Shown here: in pieces, positions 46,765 through 55,847 of the stretch
Layout of the letters: each line of letters opens with the position of its first letter
Numbering within the stretch: position 1 is the stretch's first letter
NCBI GenBank assembly: GCA_963752225.1
Contig: CAVVXS010000009.1
Coordinates: 806,001-870,000, forward strand
Source: JBBROS01 sp963752225
GTDB taxonomy: Bacteria; Pseudomonadota; Alphaproteobacteria; Acetobacterales; Acetobacteraceae
DNA length: 64,000 nucleotides
Reading direction: 5' to 3'
Notes under the pieces: generated by a model
The model's input: only the letters and a program-made list of their open reading frames with translations
Told to the model about the DNA's origin: nothing
Database searches by the model: none
Made by a program: the position numbers and the translations under genes

Positions 46765-48504
46765 ATGACGTCTTCAACGACCCGGCCCAAGCTGGGATCG
46801 CTCGCGCTGTCGGCCCTGGCCGCGGCCGGGCCTGCCATCGGCTATGGCCTGGACAGCGGCCAAGACCTGTTCGGGCGCGGTCTGATCAACCCCGACAGCG
46901 CCATGCGGCTGGTCCGTCTCGAGGACATCGTCGCCGCGGGCGCCCCGTTGCACGCCGTCATGCGCGACAGTTCCGGCGCCGGCAGCATCATGTCGTGGAC
47001 GCACCTGCTGGACAGCCTGCTGCTGCTGCTCGCCGCGCCGATGGCCGCGTGGACCGGCTGGCCGGCGGCCCTGCATGCGGCGGGGTTGGCTTGCGGCCCG
47101 CTGTCGATGGCGGCGCTGGGCGCGGCCGTGGCCTGGACGGCGGCGCCGCTGGCCTCCGCCGGCTGGCTCTGGCTCGGCGCGTTCGTCGCCGGGATGGCCG
47201 CCTCGCTCGCCGGTTACGGCATGCTCGGGGTCGCCCACCACCACGTGCTGCTGGCCGTGGCCGCGACGATGGCCGCCGGCTGGTCGATGCGCCTGCTGCG
47301 CGGCCACGATCCGGTGGGCGGCGGCATGGCGCTGGGCGCCTGGAGCGCCTTCGGCCTTTGGCTGAGCCCGGAAGCGCTTCCATTCGCGCTGCTGGGCACG
47401 GGCGGGCTGTGGGCGGCATGGTTCCTGTCCCCGGAGCGCCGGCTCGCGACCGCGCTCGAGGCGGCGGGCGTCACCCTGCTCGGCCTGGCGACGCTCGCCT
47501 GGCTGGCCGACCCGCCGGCCACTGGGTGGAGCGCGGTCGAGCTCGACCGCTTGTCGCTTCCCTTCATCGTGCTCGCCGGCGGCGTCGCGCTGACCGCGGC
47601 CGCCGCGCGTGCGACCGGTCGCCGAGACGCTGCCGTGGCCGTCGGCCTCGCATCCGCCCTGGCCTGGCTGGCGGCCTTCCCCGGGGTGCTGCATGGCACC
47701 TCCGCCCTGATGCCGCCCGACCAGGCGGAAGCGTTTTTCGGAAAAATCCGCGAAATGCAGCCGATCAGCAGCCTCGAGGGGGTCGCTGTCGAACTGTCCC
47801 AGGGCCTGTTCGGCTTGTCCGCGCTCGTTGCCTTCACCGTCAGCCGCCGCAACCGGCGGGACGCGGCCTTGCTGGCCTACGCCGCCGCCTGCCTTGCCGG
47901 CCTGCTGGCCTTGGCGTCGCTGCATCTCCGCTTCGCCGCCTACCCGAGCGCGGCCGGCGCCGTTCTGCTGCCGATCGCCCTGACCGCCATCAGCACGTCG
48001 CGGCTCCCTTCAGCGCTGCAATCGTTCGGACGCACCGCGCTGGTGCTGATCACCATCGTCGGACCCCGCTTCGCGCCGCTGGCCGCCAGCGCCGAAGCGC
48101 GTGAGGCAACCCCGGTGCCCTGCCCCTTGAGCGGTGCCGCCGAGCTGCTGGCCGGGCACCCCGGCGCGGTCGTCCTGGCCGGCATCAACGACACGCCGGA
48201 CCTGCTGTATCGCACGCAGGTTCGCACCGTCGGCTCGCTCTACCACCGCAACCCCGCCGGGTTCATGCGGCTGCGTGCCGGATGGCGCAGCATCCCGGAC
48301 GACGCGGCCGGACCCACGCCCGAGCTGCTCGCGACACAAGCGACATTGGTGCTCGGTTGCCCGGGCGGCCCGCGCTCGCCGATTATGGCCGGAACGCCGC
48401 AGACCACCTTGCTGGACCGCCTGATCGCCGACCGGCCGCCGGCGTGGCTGCATCGCCTGGCCGATGCCGGACCCGGCGGATACGTGCTGTACGAGGTCCG
48501 CTGA
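46765..48504 (+). CDS. GT-C-like polytopic membrane glycosyltransferase (putative)
   Basis: The 579-residue protein has about 11-13 hydrophobic helices and a soluble C-terminal part of about 170 residues. After the first helix comes FGRGLINPDSAMRLVRLEDI, an acidic first extracytoplasmic loop like the catalytic loop of GT-C enzymes such as Stt3/PglB/AglB. GVAHHHVLLA and HGTSALMPP follow. The C-terminal part has LAGINDTPDLLYRT and YHRNPAGFMRL. It is flanked by the two pilus operons, which are on the opposite strand, so a role in modifying pilus or surface sugars is possible. That is inference from position and fold only; there is no named family I can give with confidence. Confidence 0.6.
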   Translation: MTSSTTRPKLGSLALSALAAAGPAIGYGLDSGQDLFGRGLINPDSAMRLVRLEDIVAAGAPLHAVMRDSSGAGSIMSWTHLLDSLLLLLAAPMAAWTGWPAALHAAGLACGPLSMAALGAAVAWTAAPLASAGWLWLGAFVAGMAASLAGYGMLGVAHHHVLLAVAATMAAGWSMRLLRGHDPVGGGMALGAWSAFGLWLSPEALPFALLGTGGLWAAWFLSPERRLATALEAAGVTLLGLATLAWLADPPATGWSAVELDRLSLPFIVLAGGVALTAAAARATGRRDAAVAVGLASALAWLAAFPGVLHGTSALMPPDQAEAFFGKIREMQPISSLEGVAVELSQGLFGLSALVAFTVSRRNRRDAALLAYAAACLAGLLALASLHLRFAAYPSAAGAVLLPIALTAISTSRLPSALQSFGRTALVLITIVGPRFAPLAASAEAREATPVPCPLSGAAELLAGHPGAVVLAGINDTPDLLYRTQVRTVGSLYHRNPAGFMRLRAGWRSIPDDAAGPTPELLATQATLVLGCPGGPRSPIMAGTPQTTLLDRLIADRPPAWLHRLADAGPGGYVLYEVR

Positions 48505-48542
48505 CCAGGCGTTCTCGACCTGTCAGGCCGATCTACTCAATT

Positions 48543-48959
48543 CTAGATGCCGGTCGGGAAGCAGGCCGTGGCCCCGAGGCTCACCGCGTCGAGACCTGGA
48601 ATGGCGCTCGACACCTGGCCCGGACCGGAAACGATCGACACTTGCACGTAGTGGCCGGCGCTCACGTTGCAGGTCTGGCCCGAGACGGCCGTCACCGTAA
48701 GGTTCGGGATGAAGCCGGACACGCCCCAATCGGCCAGGATGCCGGCCGCAAAGCCCGCCGGGTCGGCGCAGCGGGGCGAGCCGACCGCCACGCACCGCGC
48801 CGTCTGCGTGGCTGCCACCTGCAGCGCGGAACTGGTCCACAGCATCATGCTGCCGGCGGTAATGACCATCAGGATCGCCACCAGCCCCGCGCTGACGCCC
48901 GCGAACTCGAGCGAGGTCACCCCCCGCCGGTCCCGGTGCAGGCGCCGCAGCGCGGTCAC
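48543..48959 (-). CDS. TadE/TadF-like minor pseudopilin
   Basis: The 138-residue protein starts HRDRRGVTSLEFAGVSAGLVAILMVI, a prepilin-type cleavage site with Gly at -1 and Glu at +5, then a hydrophobic helix. The rest is an extracytoplasmic domain with four Cys residues. TadE-like pseudopilins are cut by TadV and needed for Tad pilus function. The GTG start at 48959 overlaps the upstream stop by GTGA (48956-48959). It is the last gene of this three-gene group. Confidence 0.85.
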   Translation of the reverse strand: MTALRRLHRDRRGVTSLEFAGVSAGLVAILMVITAGSMMLWTSSALQVAATQTARCVAVGSPRCADPAGFAAGILADWGVSGFIPNLTVTAVSGQTCNVSAGHYVQVSIVSGPGQVSSAIPGLDAVSLGATACFPTGI

Positions 48960-49429
48960 TTGAACCGGACCATGGCCCCGTCGGTCAGGACCGGAGCGAT
49001 CATCCGGCTCATACCCGGCGTCGCCGGGACCGGAGCGTAGGTGACGGCGATGGTGAGATAGGCGCTCGGCAGGGTGCCGTCGTCGCAGGCGACCCCGCAC
49101 GGTTCGGCCGCTGCCGCCGCGGGCACGCCGGTCAAGCAGTAGCACGCGGGCGCCGTGACGGTGACGTTCGCGTCCGGCAGCGACAGCTTCTGCTGCACCA
49201 CGATCCTGACGTCGGCCGTCGAAACGGTCGGGCCGACCAGCGCCGCGTACTGCGCCCCCGCCGCGACCGACGAGGCCAGCATCCCTTTCGCCTTGAACGT
49301 CAGGGCATAATCCGCGGTGCCCCCGGCCAGCAGCAGCAAAACCGGGCTCACGAGCGCGAACTCCACCGCCGCCACGCCGCGCCGGCCACGCCGAAGCCGC
49401 GCCAACCCCGGCAGGAGAAGCCGCATCAT
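48956..49429 (-). CDS. TadE-like pseudopilin
   Basis: The 157-residue protein begins with a basic leader and RRGRRGVAAVEFALVSPVLLLL, the TadE signature with Glu at +5 after the cleavage Gly. It has a soluble domain with several Cys residues (ACYCL, PCGVACDD), which may form disulfides. The ATG at 49429 is preceded by another Met pair and overlaps the TadG-like stop by ATGA (49426-49429). Confidence 0.88.
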   Translation of the reverse strand: MMRLLLPGLARLRRGRRGVAAVEFALVSPVLLLLAGGTADYALTFKAKGMLASSVAAGAQYAALVGPTVSTADVRIVVQQKLSLPDANVTVTAPACYCLTGVPAAAAAEPCGVACDDGTLPSAYLTIAVTYAPVPATPGMSRMIAPVLTDGAMVRFK

Positions 49430-50748
49430 TGCACCAGCCCCAAGGCGGCATAGTCGCCGAAGCTCTTGCTGTAGTACGGCTCGCATTTGGCGGCCATGCT
49501 GCTGTTGCCCTGCACGGTGAGGGCGGCCGCGATCACTTCCAGGCATCCGGCTGCACCGGCTTGCGGGCCGCCGTTGAAGCTCAGCGGACCGTTCGGGTAG
49601 TAGACGAGGCCGGTGACCGAAGCGCCCGCGCTGCCGCCGAAGTTGGCCGCTGCGGCGGAGTTGCCGGCGAACACAATTCCCGGAATGGCGCCGCCGGTGG
49701 CGCTGCCATCGTTCCGCGCCGCTGCCAGTGCAATCGCCGCATCGCCAGTCACATCCATCGCCCCGGACGTCACCACCGTGACACCGCTGCCGCTCAAGCT
49801 GGCCTGCGGCCCGAGGCTGATCGCCCCATTGACGGTGTAGAGCCCGGGGGCGAGCGTCACCGCGCCCTTGATGTCCCAGCTCGAAAAGGTCCCGGGCGTC
49901 AACGGCTGCGCGCTGTTGGGCTTGACCGACACGGCCGTGCCGGCGCCGGCGGCGAGGCTCTCGAATGCTCGGGCCACGGCCGGGGTCGCCGCCGCAACCG
50001 GATCCTGGATCGTGCCGCTGTTCGGATGCAGCGTCCCCGAGATGCCACCGCCGCCGATGCTGGCGCGCGCCCAAAGCGACGGCGCCGTGATCGTGCCATT
50101 GCCGCCGGTCCAGATGCCGGCATCCGACCGCACCCCGCATCCCGTCAACGTCAGGCTGGGATTGTTCTGCAGGGTCACGCCGCTGCCGCCGGGGTCCAGC
50201 GCCAGCAGGCAGGCTTGCACGAACGACAGCTCCGCCCAGGCCGTGGCGTTGATCGTGGTCCCGCTGCCGCCCAAAAACCCCGCCATCATCATCGGTACCG
50301 GTTGCGTCACGGTGACGCTGAAGCCGACATTCGAACTGGTCCGCAGCCCGGCGCCGACCGTGACGGTGATCGTTCCGTCGGCAAGGGTCTGGGCCGCGCC
50401 GTCCCAGACCCGGGCGGCACCGGCGACGCCGCCGTTCAGTTCCGCGACCTGCGCCGCGACGACCGCCGCCGTTTGCGCGTCCGGATTCGCGGCGAAGGCG
50501 TTGGCGCCGGCCAGGGCGGCCAGGTCGGCGGTGAGCTGCAGCCGCTGGCGGACCGTGGACCAGCGGCTGATCTCGATCGCGGCGCCGACCGGGACCAGCA
50601 GCATCGGCATCACCGCCGCGGTCAGGGCGGCCACGGTGCCGGCCCGCTCGGCCAGCACCCGCAAGACCGGCCGGCGCGCAGCCGCACCGGCGCGTCCCGG
50701 GCGGCCGCTTCGGCAATCATGACAGATCTCGACCGCCGGGGTCGTCAC
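49426..50748 (-). CDS. TadG-like pilus-associated protein
   Basis: The protein of about 440 residues starts with a basic stretch and AGTVAALTAAVMPMLLVPVG, followed by IEISRWSTVRQRLQLTADLAAL, the TadG N-terminal module. Then comes a long Gly/Ala/Ser/Thr-rich domain that looks like a beta-helix or an adhesin-like surface domain (ALTVQGNSSMAAKC). The start is uncertain: the frame opens at ATG 50892, but GTG 50748 places the signal helix closer to the N-terminus and has AGGA before it. The long low-complexity body is unusual for TadG, which often has a von Willebrand A domain instead. Confidence 0.75.
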   Translation of the reverse strand: MTTPAVEICHDCRSGRPGRAGAAARRPVLRVLAERAGTVAALTAAVMPMLLVPVGAAIEISRWSTVRQRLQLTADLAALAGANAFAANPDAQTAAVVAAQVAELNGGVAGAARVWDGAAQTLADGTITVTVGAGLRTSSNVGFSVTVTQPVPMMMAGFLGGSGTTINATAWAELSFVQACLLALDPGGSGVTLQNNPSLTLTGCGVRSDAGIWTGGNGTITAPSLWARASIGGGGISGTLHPNSGTIQDPVAAATPAVARAFESLAAGAGTAVSVKPNSAQPLTPGTFSSWDIKGAVTLAPGLYTVNGAISLGPQASLSGSGVTVVTSGAMDVTGDAAIALAAARNDGSATGGAIPGIVFAGNSAAAANFGGSAGASVTGLVYYPNGPLSFNGGPQAGAAGCLEVIAAALTVQGNSSMAAKCEPYYSKSFGDYAALGLVQ

Positions 50749-50987
50749 CGGGGTGCGTTCCTGGCCGCGGCGCAGCGTGAAGCACTCAAAGCGGTGTGAC
50801 GATCTGCCAAGACGATCTCCGGCATTCGCTGCAACACATACAGAAGCCGGTTGGTCGAACACAATTTCGCAATTGTTGCCGGCGTCCGGCATCGGCCAAA
50901 GAATAGTCGCCGCCGGTCAAGAACTCACAGCAACCGTGAAGAGGTGCCGACCTCTGTTGGCTCGAACGACCGGCGCGTCGCGTCCAA

Positions 50988-51659
50988 TTAGGAAACGAGC
51001 GTCTGCGCCGGCGGCAGCAACCCGGCACGGCACAGCGCCTCGACGCGGTTGCGCGCGCCCACCGCCCGGTAGACGGCAGCCAGGTGCACCTTGATCGTCG
51101 AGACTGCGAGGTCGAGCGTACGGGCGATGTCCTTGGTCGATCGCCCTTCCGCCATCAGCAGCAGCACGTCACGCTGCCGCCCGGTCAGGTGGCCCACCCG
51201 CACCGGCCCGGCATCGCGGGCCGGCGCCTGGTCCGCGTCCTGCGGTCCCGGCCCGGCCAGCGCGGATGGCACATGGCCCCCGCCGCCCGCCACCACGCGC
51301 ACCGCATCGACCAGCTCCGCGGCACTCGCCGACTGCGCGAGGTAGCCGCGCGCTCCCGCCGCGAAGCATTGCACCATCCCGTCCCGCGTCCCGACCGGGG
51401 CGAGCACGATGACGCGGACGTCCGGGTGCCGCTCCCGCAAGGCGCGCAATGGCGCGGCCGAGCCGGGCAAGCCCGCCAGCGCCTCGTTCAGCAGCAGCAC
51501 GCAACCCAGCGACGCCGACACCGCCGGCAGCGCATCCTGCAACGTGGCCACGCTCGGGCCGTCGACCTGCAGCGCGGGCGAAAGCGCCGCCGACAGCAGC
51601 GCCACCAGCGCTTCCCGCACCAGCGCCTGCGGCTCGATCACCAGCAGATGCGCGCTCAT
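50988..51659 (-). CDS. NarL/LuxR-family regulator with a degenerate receiver
   Basis: The 223-residue protein has a receiver-like domain and a C-terminal LuxR helix-turn-helix (GHLTGRQRDVLLLMAEGRST, then LDLAVSTIKVHLAAVYRAV). The receiver lacks key residues: the acidic pair is reduced to Glu (LLVIEPQALV), and the phospho-acceptor Asp is replaced by Asn58 (CVLLLNEALAG). It therefore probably does not work by phosphorylation, but through protein contact, ligand binding or constitutive activity. It is divergent from the hybrid histidine kinase, an arrangement that would normally suggest a kinase-regulator pair. Confidence 0.88.
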   Translation of the reverse strand: MSAHLLVIEPQALVREALVALLSAALSPALQVDGPSVATLQDALPAVSASLGCVLLLNEALAGLPGSAAPLRALRERHPDVRVIVLAPVGTRDGMVQCFAAGARGYLAQSASAAELVDAVRVVAGGGGHVPSALAGPGPQDADQAPARDAGPVRVGHLTGRQRDVLLLMAEGRSTKDIARTLDLAVSTIKVHLAAVYRAVGARNRVEALCRAGLLPPAQTLVS

Positions 51660-51972
51660 CGCGGCCCGTCCTGGATCGGCATCGCGGGGGATTGCTGCGC
51701 TGCGCCGCTCACCCGCGCCCGCCCGAACGCCTCGCGGCGTTGGCGGCGGTTCGGTGCGGAAGCGGCATCCACGGGCTTGACCATGCCCCGTCCTATCGGG
51801 CGTCGGGTGCGGTCGCGGCAAGTCAGAAACATTCGCCAAACGTCGTGTTTTGCCCGGATCATCCGCGAAGCGGGACAGGGCGGCCCGACATCGCGTATAG
51901 GTGCAAGTGAACGAATGGGACGATGGCGTGGCCGCGCGATCGACCGGACCAATCGGCTGCGGGATCAGTGCC
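51660..51972. other. Divergent region between the NarL-type regulator and the hybrid kinase
   Basis: The two genes face away from each other across these bases, so promoters for both should lie here. The part near 51815-51870 (GTCAGAAACATTCGCC and CGTCGTGTTTTGCCC) is the least GC-rich. I could not place a convincing -35/-10 pair. The kinase frame stays open back to a GTG at 51901. Confidence 0.35.
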
Positions 51973-54900
51973 ATGCTGGACAGGATCGACGAACGTCCGA
52001 GCGCCAAGCCCGGCGCGCCTGCGGCGACGGAGCCGGACCTCCGGCGCGCCGGCGCCGCGGCCGTGTCCGAGTTCGTGCAGGTCGCCAGGCTGGCCGCGCG
52101 GCTGACCCGCAGCCCGGTCGCCGTGGTCTGCGGCCCGGGATTGCAGCAGGCCTGGTCCGATCCGGCCTTGCGCCTGGCGCCCGACCAGCTCGAGCCGCTG
52201 GCCGAAATCGTCCGGCAGCTCGGCGGCCGGACGGTCACGACGGTAATTCCGGACGCCACCCAGGACGCGCGCTTCTGGCATAACGGGACCGTCGTCGGCG
52301 CGCCGGGCTTGCGCTTCATCGCCGCCGTGCCGCTGCTCGGCGCCAAGGGCGACGCGATCGGCGTGTTGTGCGTGATGGACGTGCGCCCGCGCCCGCGCCT
52401 CGCCGACGAGCACGACGACGCGCTCGGTGACCTCGCCACCCTGGCCGCGCGCATGCTGGAACGCGCCGCCGCCGCCGAAGCCCAGCTCCGTGCGCGCACA
52501 ACCACCGCCCGCACCGAACAGGTCGAGGCCGCCGTGATCCGCGCGCAATCGAGCGAGCTGGCGCTGGCGAGCATGCTGCATATGCTGTGCAAGCATCACG
52601 GCGCCACGGCCGGCTATGTCGGCAAGCTCGCCAGCTCCGCGCGGGCGATGCAGGAGATCAACCACTTCCACGACGAATCGAAGCTGGGCGACTACTTCGC
52701 CCGCAACGCCGCCCCCGCGGCGACCCCCGACAGCAGCCACGCCGCCGCCGCCATTCAGGCCGGCACCCCGCGGCTGATGCTGTTCGATCCAGACGACGTC
52801 CGCCCGGGCGCGACCCACGCCGCGGCCCATGCCGCCGCCTACGCCGACGCGATCCGCAGCGGGTTGCGCGCCGAGATCGTGCAGCCGCTGCATCTGCTCG
52901 ACGAGAAGTTCGGCCTCGTGCTGATGTTCGACGCGGTCCGCGCCGACCTCGACGCCATCGCCGACGACGTTGCCGCCATCGCCCGCCATGTCCGCCCGGC
53001 GCTGTATCGCAAGGCCGCGGAACGGCGCATGCGCCTGCTCGGCACCGCGCTCGACCGCGCCAACGACGCCGTGCTCATCACCGAAGCCGGGCCGCTCGGC
53101 GCCGGCGGCCCGCGCATCGTCTACGCCAACGCCAGCTTCTGCCGCGAAAGCGGCTACACGCTCGACGGGATCATCGGCCAGCCGCACGGCATGCTGCACG
53201 GCCCCGAAACCGACGGGGCCGCCGTTACCCAGCTGCGGCAGGAGATGCGGCGCTGGAAGCCGGCCCGCGCCGAGCTGCTGAACTACCGCAAGGACGGCAC
53301 GCAGTTCTGGGCCGAGATGGATCTGACGCCCATCACCGACGACGCGGGCCTGCCGACCCACTGGGTCAGCATCCAGCGCGACGTCACCGCCCGACGCGCC
53401 GCCGAGGCCGCGCAGCGCCGGCACGAGGCGTCCTTCCGCATGCTGTTCCAGGACAACCCGCTGCCGATGGTGGTGATGGAGCCCGGCACGCACCGCTTCA
53501 TCGAGGTCAACGAGGCCGCGATCGCCCAGTATGGCTGGCCGCACGACGCGTTCCTCGACAAGGCCCTCGCCGACCTCGACCCGACCGGCAGCCAGGCGGG
53601 CGCCGAGGCGCTGCTGGCCGGCGCCGTGAGCGGCCGCGCATCGACCACCCACATGCGCGCCAATGGCAGCGTGCTCGAGGTCCGCGCCTTCGTGCACGAG
53701 ACCTTTTACCAGGGCCGCGACGCCGTGCTGGCCGTGCTGTGGGACGTCACCGACCTCGAGGCGGCGCGGCGCGACATGCACCACGCCAACGAGATGCTGC
53801 GCGAGCGGACGTTGCAGCTGCACGCCCGCACGGAAGAACTCGCCGAGGCACAGCGGCTGGCCCGCCTCGGCACCTGGCGCTTGCTGGTCGATCAGCAGCA
53901 AGTGAGCTGGTCGAAGGAGATGTACGAGTTGATGGGCCTGCCGCGCGAGCTGGCCGGGCTGAGCCTGGCCGGCTTTCTGGAGCGCATCCATCCGGAAGAC
54001 CGCGACGCCGTCAGCAACGCCCTGGCCGTCGCGACCCGCGACCGGACGCCGCGCAATTTCGAATACCGCGTCCAACTGGCCGAGGACAACGTCCGCCACC
54101 TTCGCGCCGAGATCCGCCCCAAGCTGGACGCCGAAGGCCGCGTGACCGAGCTGTTCGGCTACAGCCAGGACATCAGCGACCGCAAGCGGGCCGAAGCGGC
54201 GCTGCTGCGCAACGAGAGCCTGCGGGCGCTCGGCCAGCTCACCGGCGGCGTCGCCCACGACTTCAACAACCTGCTGACGGTGGTGATCCTCAACCTCGAG
54301 GAAGCGCAGGAGATCCTGGAACCCAAGCACGAGCTGCAGGAGATCCTCGCGCCTGCGCTGCACGCCGCGGTGCGCGGCGCCGAGCTCACCAGCCAGCTGC
54401 TGTCCTATGCCCGGCGCGCCACCTTGCGCCCCGAGCGGGTCCGGCCCGACGAGTTCTTCGGCGCCCTGCGCCCGCTGCTCAACCGCGTGCTCGGCGAGCG
54501 TTTCGAGCTGCAGGTGCTGCTGCGCCATAACGGCGGCAGCGCCATGGTCGACCCGGCCCAGCTCGACAGCGCGATCATGAACCTGGTCATCAACGCCCGG
54601 GACGCGATGCCGCAGGGCGGCACCATCGTGCTCGAAACCAAATCCGTGACGCTTGCCGGCGACAGCCCGGGTTTCCCCGACGACGTCGTGCCGGGCCGCT
54701 ACGTCGTGATCTCGGTGGCCGACCGCGGCGAGGGCATCCCGCCCCACCTGCTGTCCCGCGTGTTCGAGCCGTTCTTCACCACCAAGGCCGTCGGCAAGGG
54801 CAGCGGCATGGGCCTCAGCATGGTCTACGGCTTCGCCCGCCAGTCGGGCGGCCACGTCACGCTCGACAGCACGCCGGGCAAGGGAACCACGGTGCGCCTG

Positions 54901-55347
54901 TTCCTGCCGGTTGCGTCCGGCCCCGGCGAGGACGCCGCCGCCGACGAGGCGATCGCCAGCGAGTGGTCCGCCAACGGCCTGCGCGCGCTGGTGGTCGAGG
55001 ACCAGGAAAGCGTGCTGCGCACCGTCACCCGCATGCTGAAGGCGCTCGGCTTCTCCGTGACCGCCGCCACGTCAGCGGATGCGGCGGTCAAGATGCTGGA
55101 TGGGGTCGAGCCGTTCGACCTGTTGTTCACCGACATCGTCCTGCCCGGCGCGCTGGACGGCGTCGGCTTGGCCGAGGAGGTGCGCGACCGCTTCCCGACC
55201 ACCCGCATCCTCCTGACGTCCGGCTTCACCGAGCACAGCCTCTCGGCCGCCGACATGAACTCGCCCGAGATCGATTTCCTGATGAAGCCCTACAAGCGGC
55301 AGGACCTGCAGGCGAAGTTCAGCAGCATGTTCCCACGCGGCGGCTGA
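51973..55347 (+). CDS. Hybrid sensor histidine kinase with GAF, PAS and receiver domains
   Basis: The protein of about 1124 residues has no membrane helices. An N-terminal GAF domain is followed by a second GAF-like region, then PAS repeats (YANASFCRESGYTLDGIIGQ, SFRMLFQDNPLPMVVMEPG, and a PAS fold of the SWSKEMYELMGLP type). The kinase core has the phospho-accepting His762 (GQLTGGVAHDFNNLL) and an ATPase domain (NLVINARDAMPQGG, FEPFFTTKAVGKGSGMGLSM). The C-terminal receiver has D1054 (LLFTDIVLPGALDG). The PAS site lacks the reactive Cys of a LOV domain. ATG 51973 is preferred; GTG 51901 in the same frame is an alternative. A partner output regulator is unknown. Confidence 0.93.
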   Translation: MLDRIDERPSAKPGAPAATEPDLRRAGAAAVSEFVQVARLAARLTRSPVAVVCGPGLQQAWSDPALRLAPDQLEPLAEIVRQLGGRTVTTVIPDATQDARFWHNGTVVGAPGLRFIAAVPLLGAKGDAIGVLCVMDVRPRPRLADEHDDALGDLATLAARMLERAAAAEAQLRARTTTARTEQVEAAVIRAQSSELALASMLHMLCKHHGATAGYVGKLASSARAMQEINHFHDESKLGDYFARNAAPAATPDSSHAAAAIQAGTPRLMLFDPDDVRPGATHAAAHAAAYADAIRSGLRAEIVQPLHLLDEKFGLVLMFDAVRADLDAIADDVAAIARHVRPALYRKAAERRMRLLGTALDRANDAVLITEAGPLGAGGPRIVYANASFCRESGYTLDGIIGQPHGMLHGPETDGAAVTQLRQEMRRWKPARAELLNYRKDGTQFWAEMDLTPITDDAGLPTHWVSIQRDVTARRAAEAAQRRHEASFRMLFQDNPLPMVVMEPGTHRFIEVNEAAIAQYGWPHDAFLDKALADLDPTGSQAGAEALLAGAVSGRASTTHMRANGSVLEVRAFVHETFYQGRDAVLAVLWDVTDLEAARRDMHHANEMLRERTLQLHARTEELAEAQRLARLGTWRLLVDQQQVSWSKEMYELMGLPRELAGLSLAGFLERIHPEDRDAVSNALAVATRDRTPRNFEYRVQLAEDNVRHLRAEIRPKLDAEGRVTELFGYSQDISDRKRAEAALLRNESLRALGQLTGGVAHDFNNLLTVVILNLEEAQEILEPKHELQEILAPALHAAVRGAELTSQLLSYARRATLRPERVRPDEFFGALRPLLNRVLGERFELQVLLRHNGGSAMVDPAQLDSAIMNLVINARDAMPQGGTIVLETKSVTLAGDSPGFPDDVVPGRYVVISVADRGEGIPPHLLSRVFEPFFTTKAVGKGSGMGLSMVYGFARQSGGHVTLDSTPGKGTTVRLFLPVASGPGEDAAADEAIASEWSANGLRALVVEDQESVLRTVTRMLKALGFSVTAATSADAAVKMLDGVEPFDLLFTDIVLPGALDGVGLAEEVRDRFPTTRILLTSGFTEHSLSAADMNSPEIDFLMKPYKRQDLQAKFSSMFPRGG

Positions 55348-55388
55348 GCGGTCTAAGCTTCCCCGGAACAATCCGGGGGATGCGTGCC

Positions 55389-55796
55389 ATGCTCGCCAGA
55401 CGTCGCTTTGCCACCTGTGCCTTGTGCGCCGCCGGGGGCGTGCTCGCGTCGGCCGTCGGCGTGCGCGCCCAGGCTCCCGGCTTCAGCCGCACCGTGCTGA
55501 ACCGCAGCGAAACGCCCGGCGACACCATGGTCACGTTGCAGGTGCTGGTCGAGATCGACCCCAACTTCGTCGTCGCCCGGCACACCCATCCCGGCACCGA
55601 AACCGGCTACTTCGTCGAGGGTGGCGGCGTTTTCGGCATGCAGGGCCAGGCCGACCGCGCCATGAAGCCCGGCGACGCGTTTCAGGTGCCGACCGCAACG
55701 CCGCATTTCGTCAAGAACGGCCCGGCCAAGACGCGCGTGCTGTCGGTCTACGTGGTGGACAAGGACAAGCCGCTCGCCACCCCGGCACCGGAATAG
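55389..55796 (+). CDS. Secreted cupin-domain protein
   Basis: The 135-residue protein has a signal peptide (basic start, then CALCAAGGVLASAVGVRAQ, with AQA as a likely cut site) and a single cupin barrel: metal-site motif 1 as RHTHPGTETGYFVEGGG and motif 2 as PGDAFQVPTATPHFVKNG, with the His and Glu residues in place. ATG 55389 is preferred to ATG 55380 because GGGGGA lies at the right distance. It stands 41 bases after the kinase and may be cotranscribed. The substrate is unknown; periplasmic metal-dependent cupins of this kind are often annotated without a known role. Confidence 0.85.
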   Translation: MLARRRFATCALCAAGGVLASAVGVRAQAPGFSRTVLNRSETPGDTMVTLQVLVEIDPNFVVARHTHPGTETGYFVEGGGVFGMQGQADRAMKPGDAFQVPTATPHFVKNGPAKTRVLSVYVVDKDKPLATPAPE

Positions 55797-55847
55797 CCCC
55801 CCGCGTTCCGGTTGACCGGGGGCGGCCCCGCCCCTAAGCCGCGCGGC

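Noticed and set aside
53101..53220. Possible LOV domain in the hybrid kinase PAS (YANASFCRESGYTLDGIIGQ)
   Set aside because: The flavin-adduct motif is absent: the site reads GQPHGMLHG with no Cys, so it is an ordinary PAS domain.
51859..54855. A minus-strand reading frame of 998 codons
   Set aside because: It is the shadow of the hybrid histidine kinase on the opposite strand, and no motif is visible in it.
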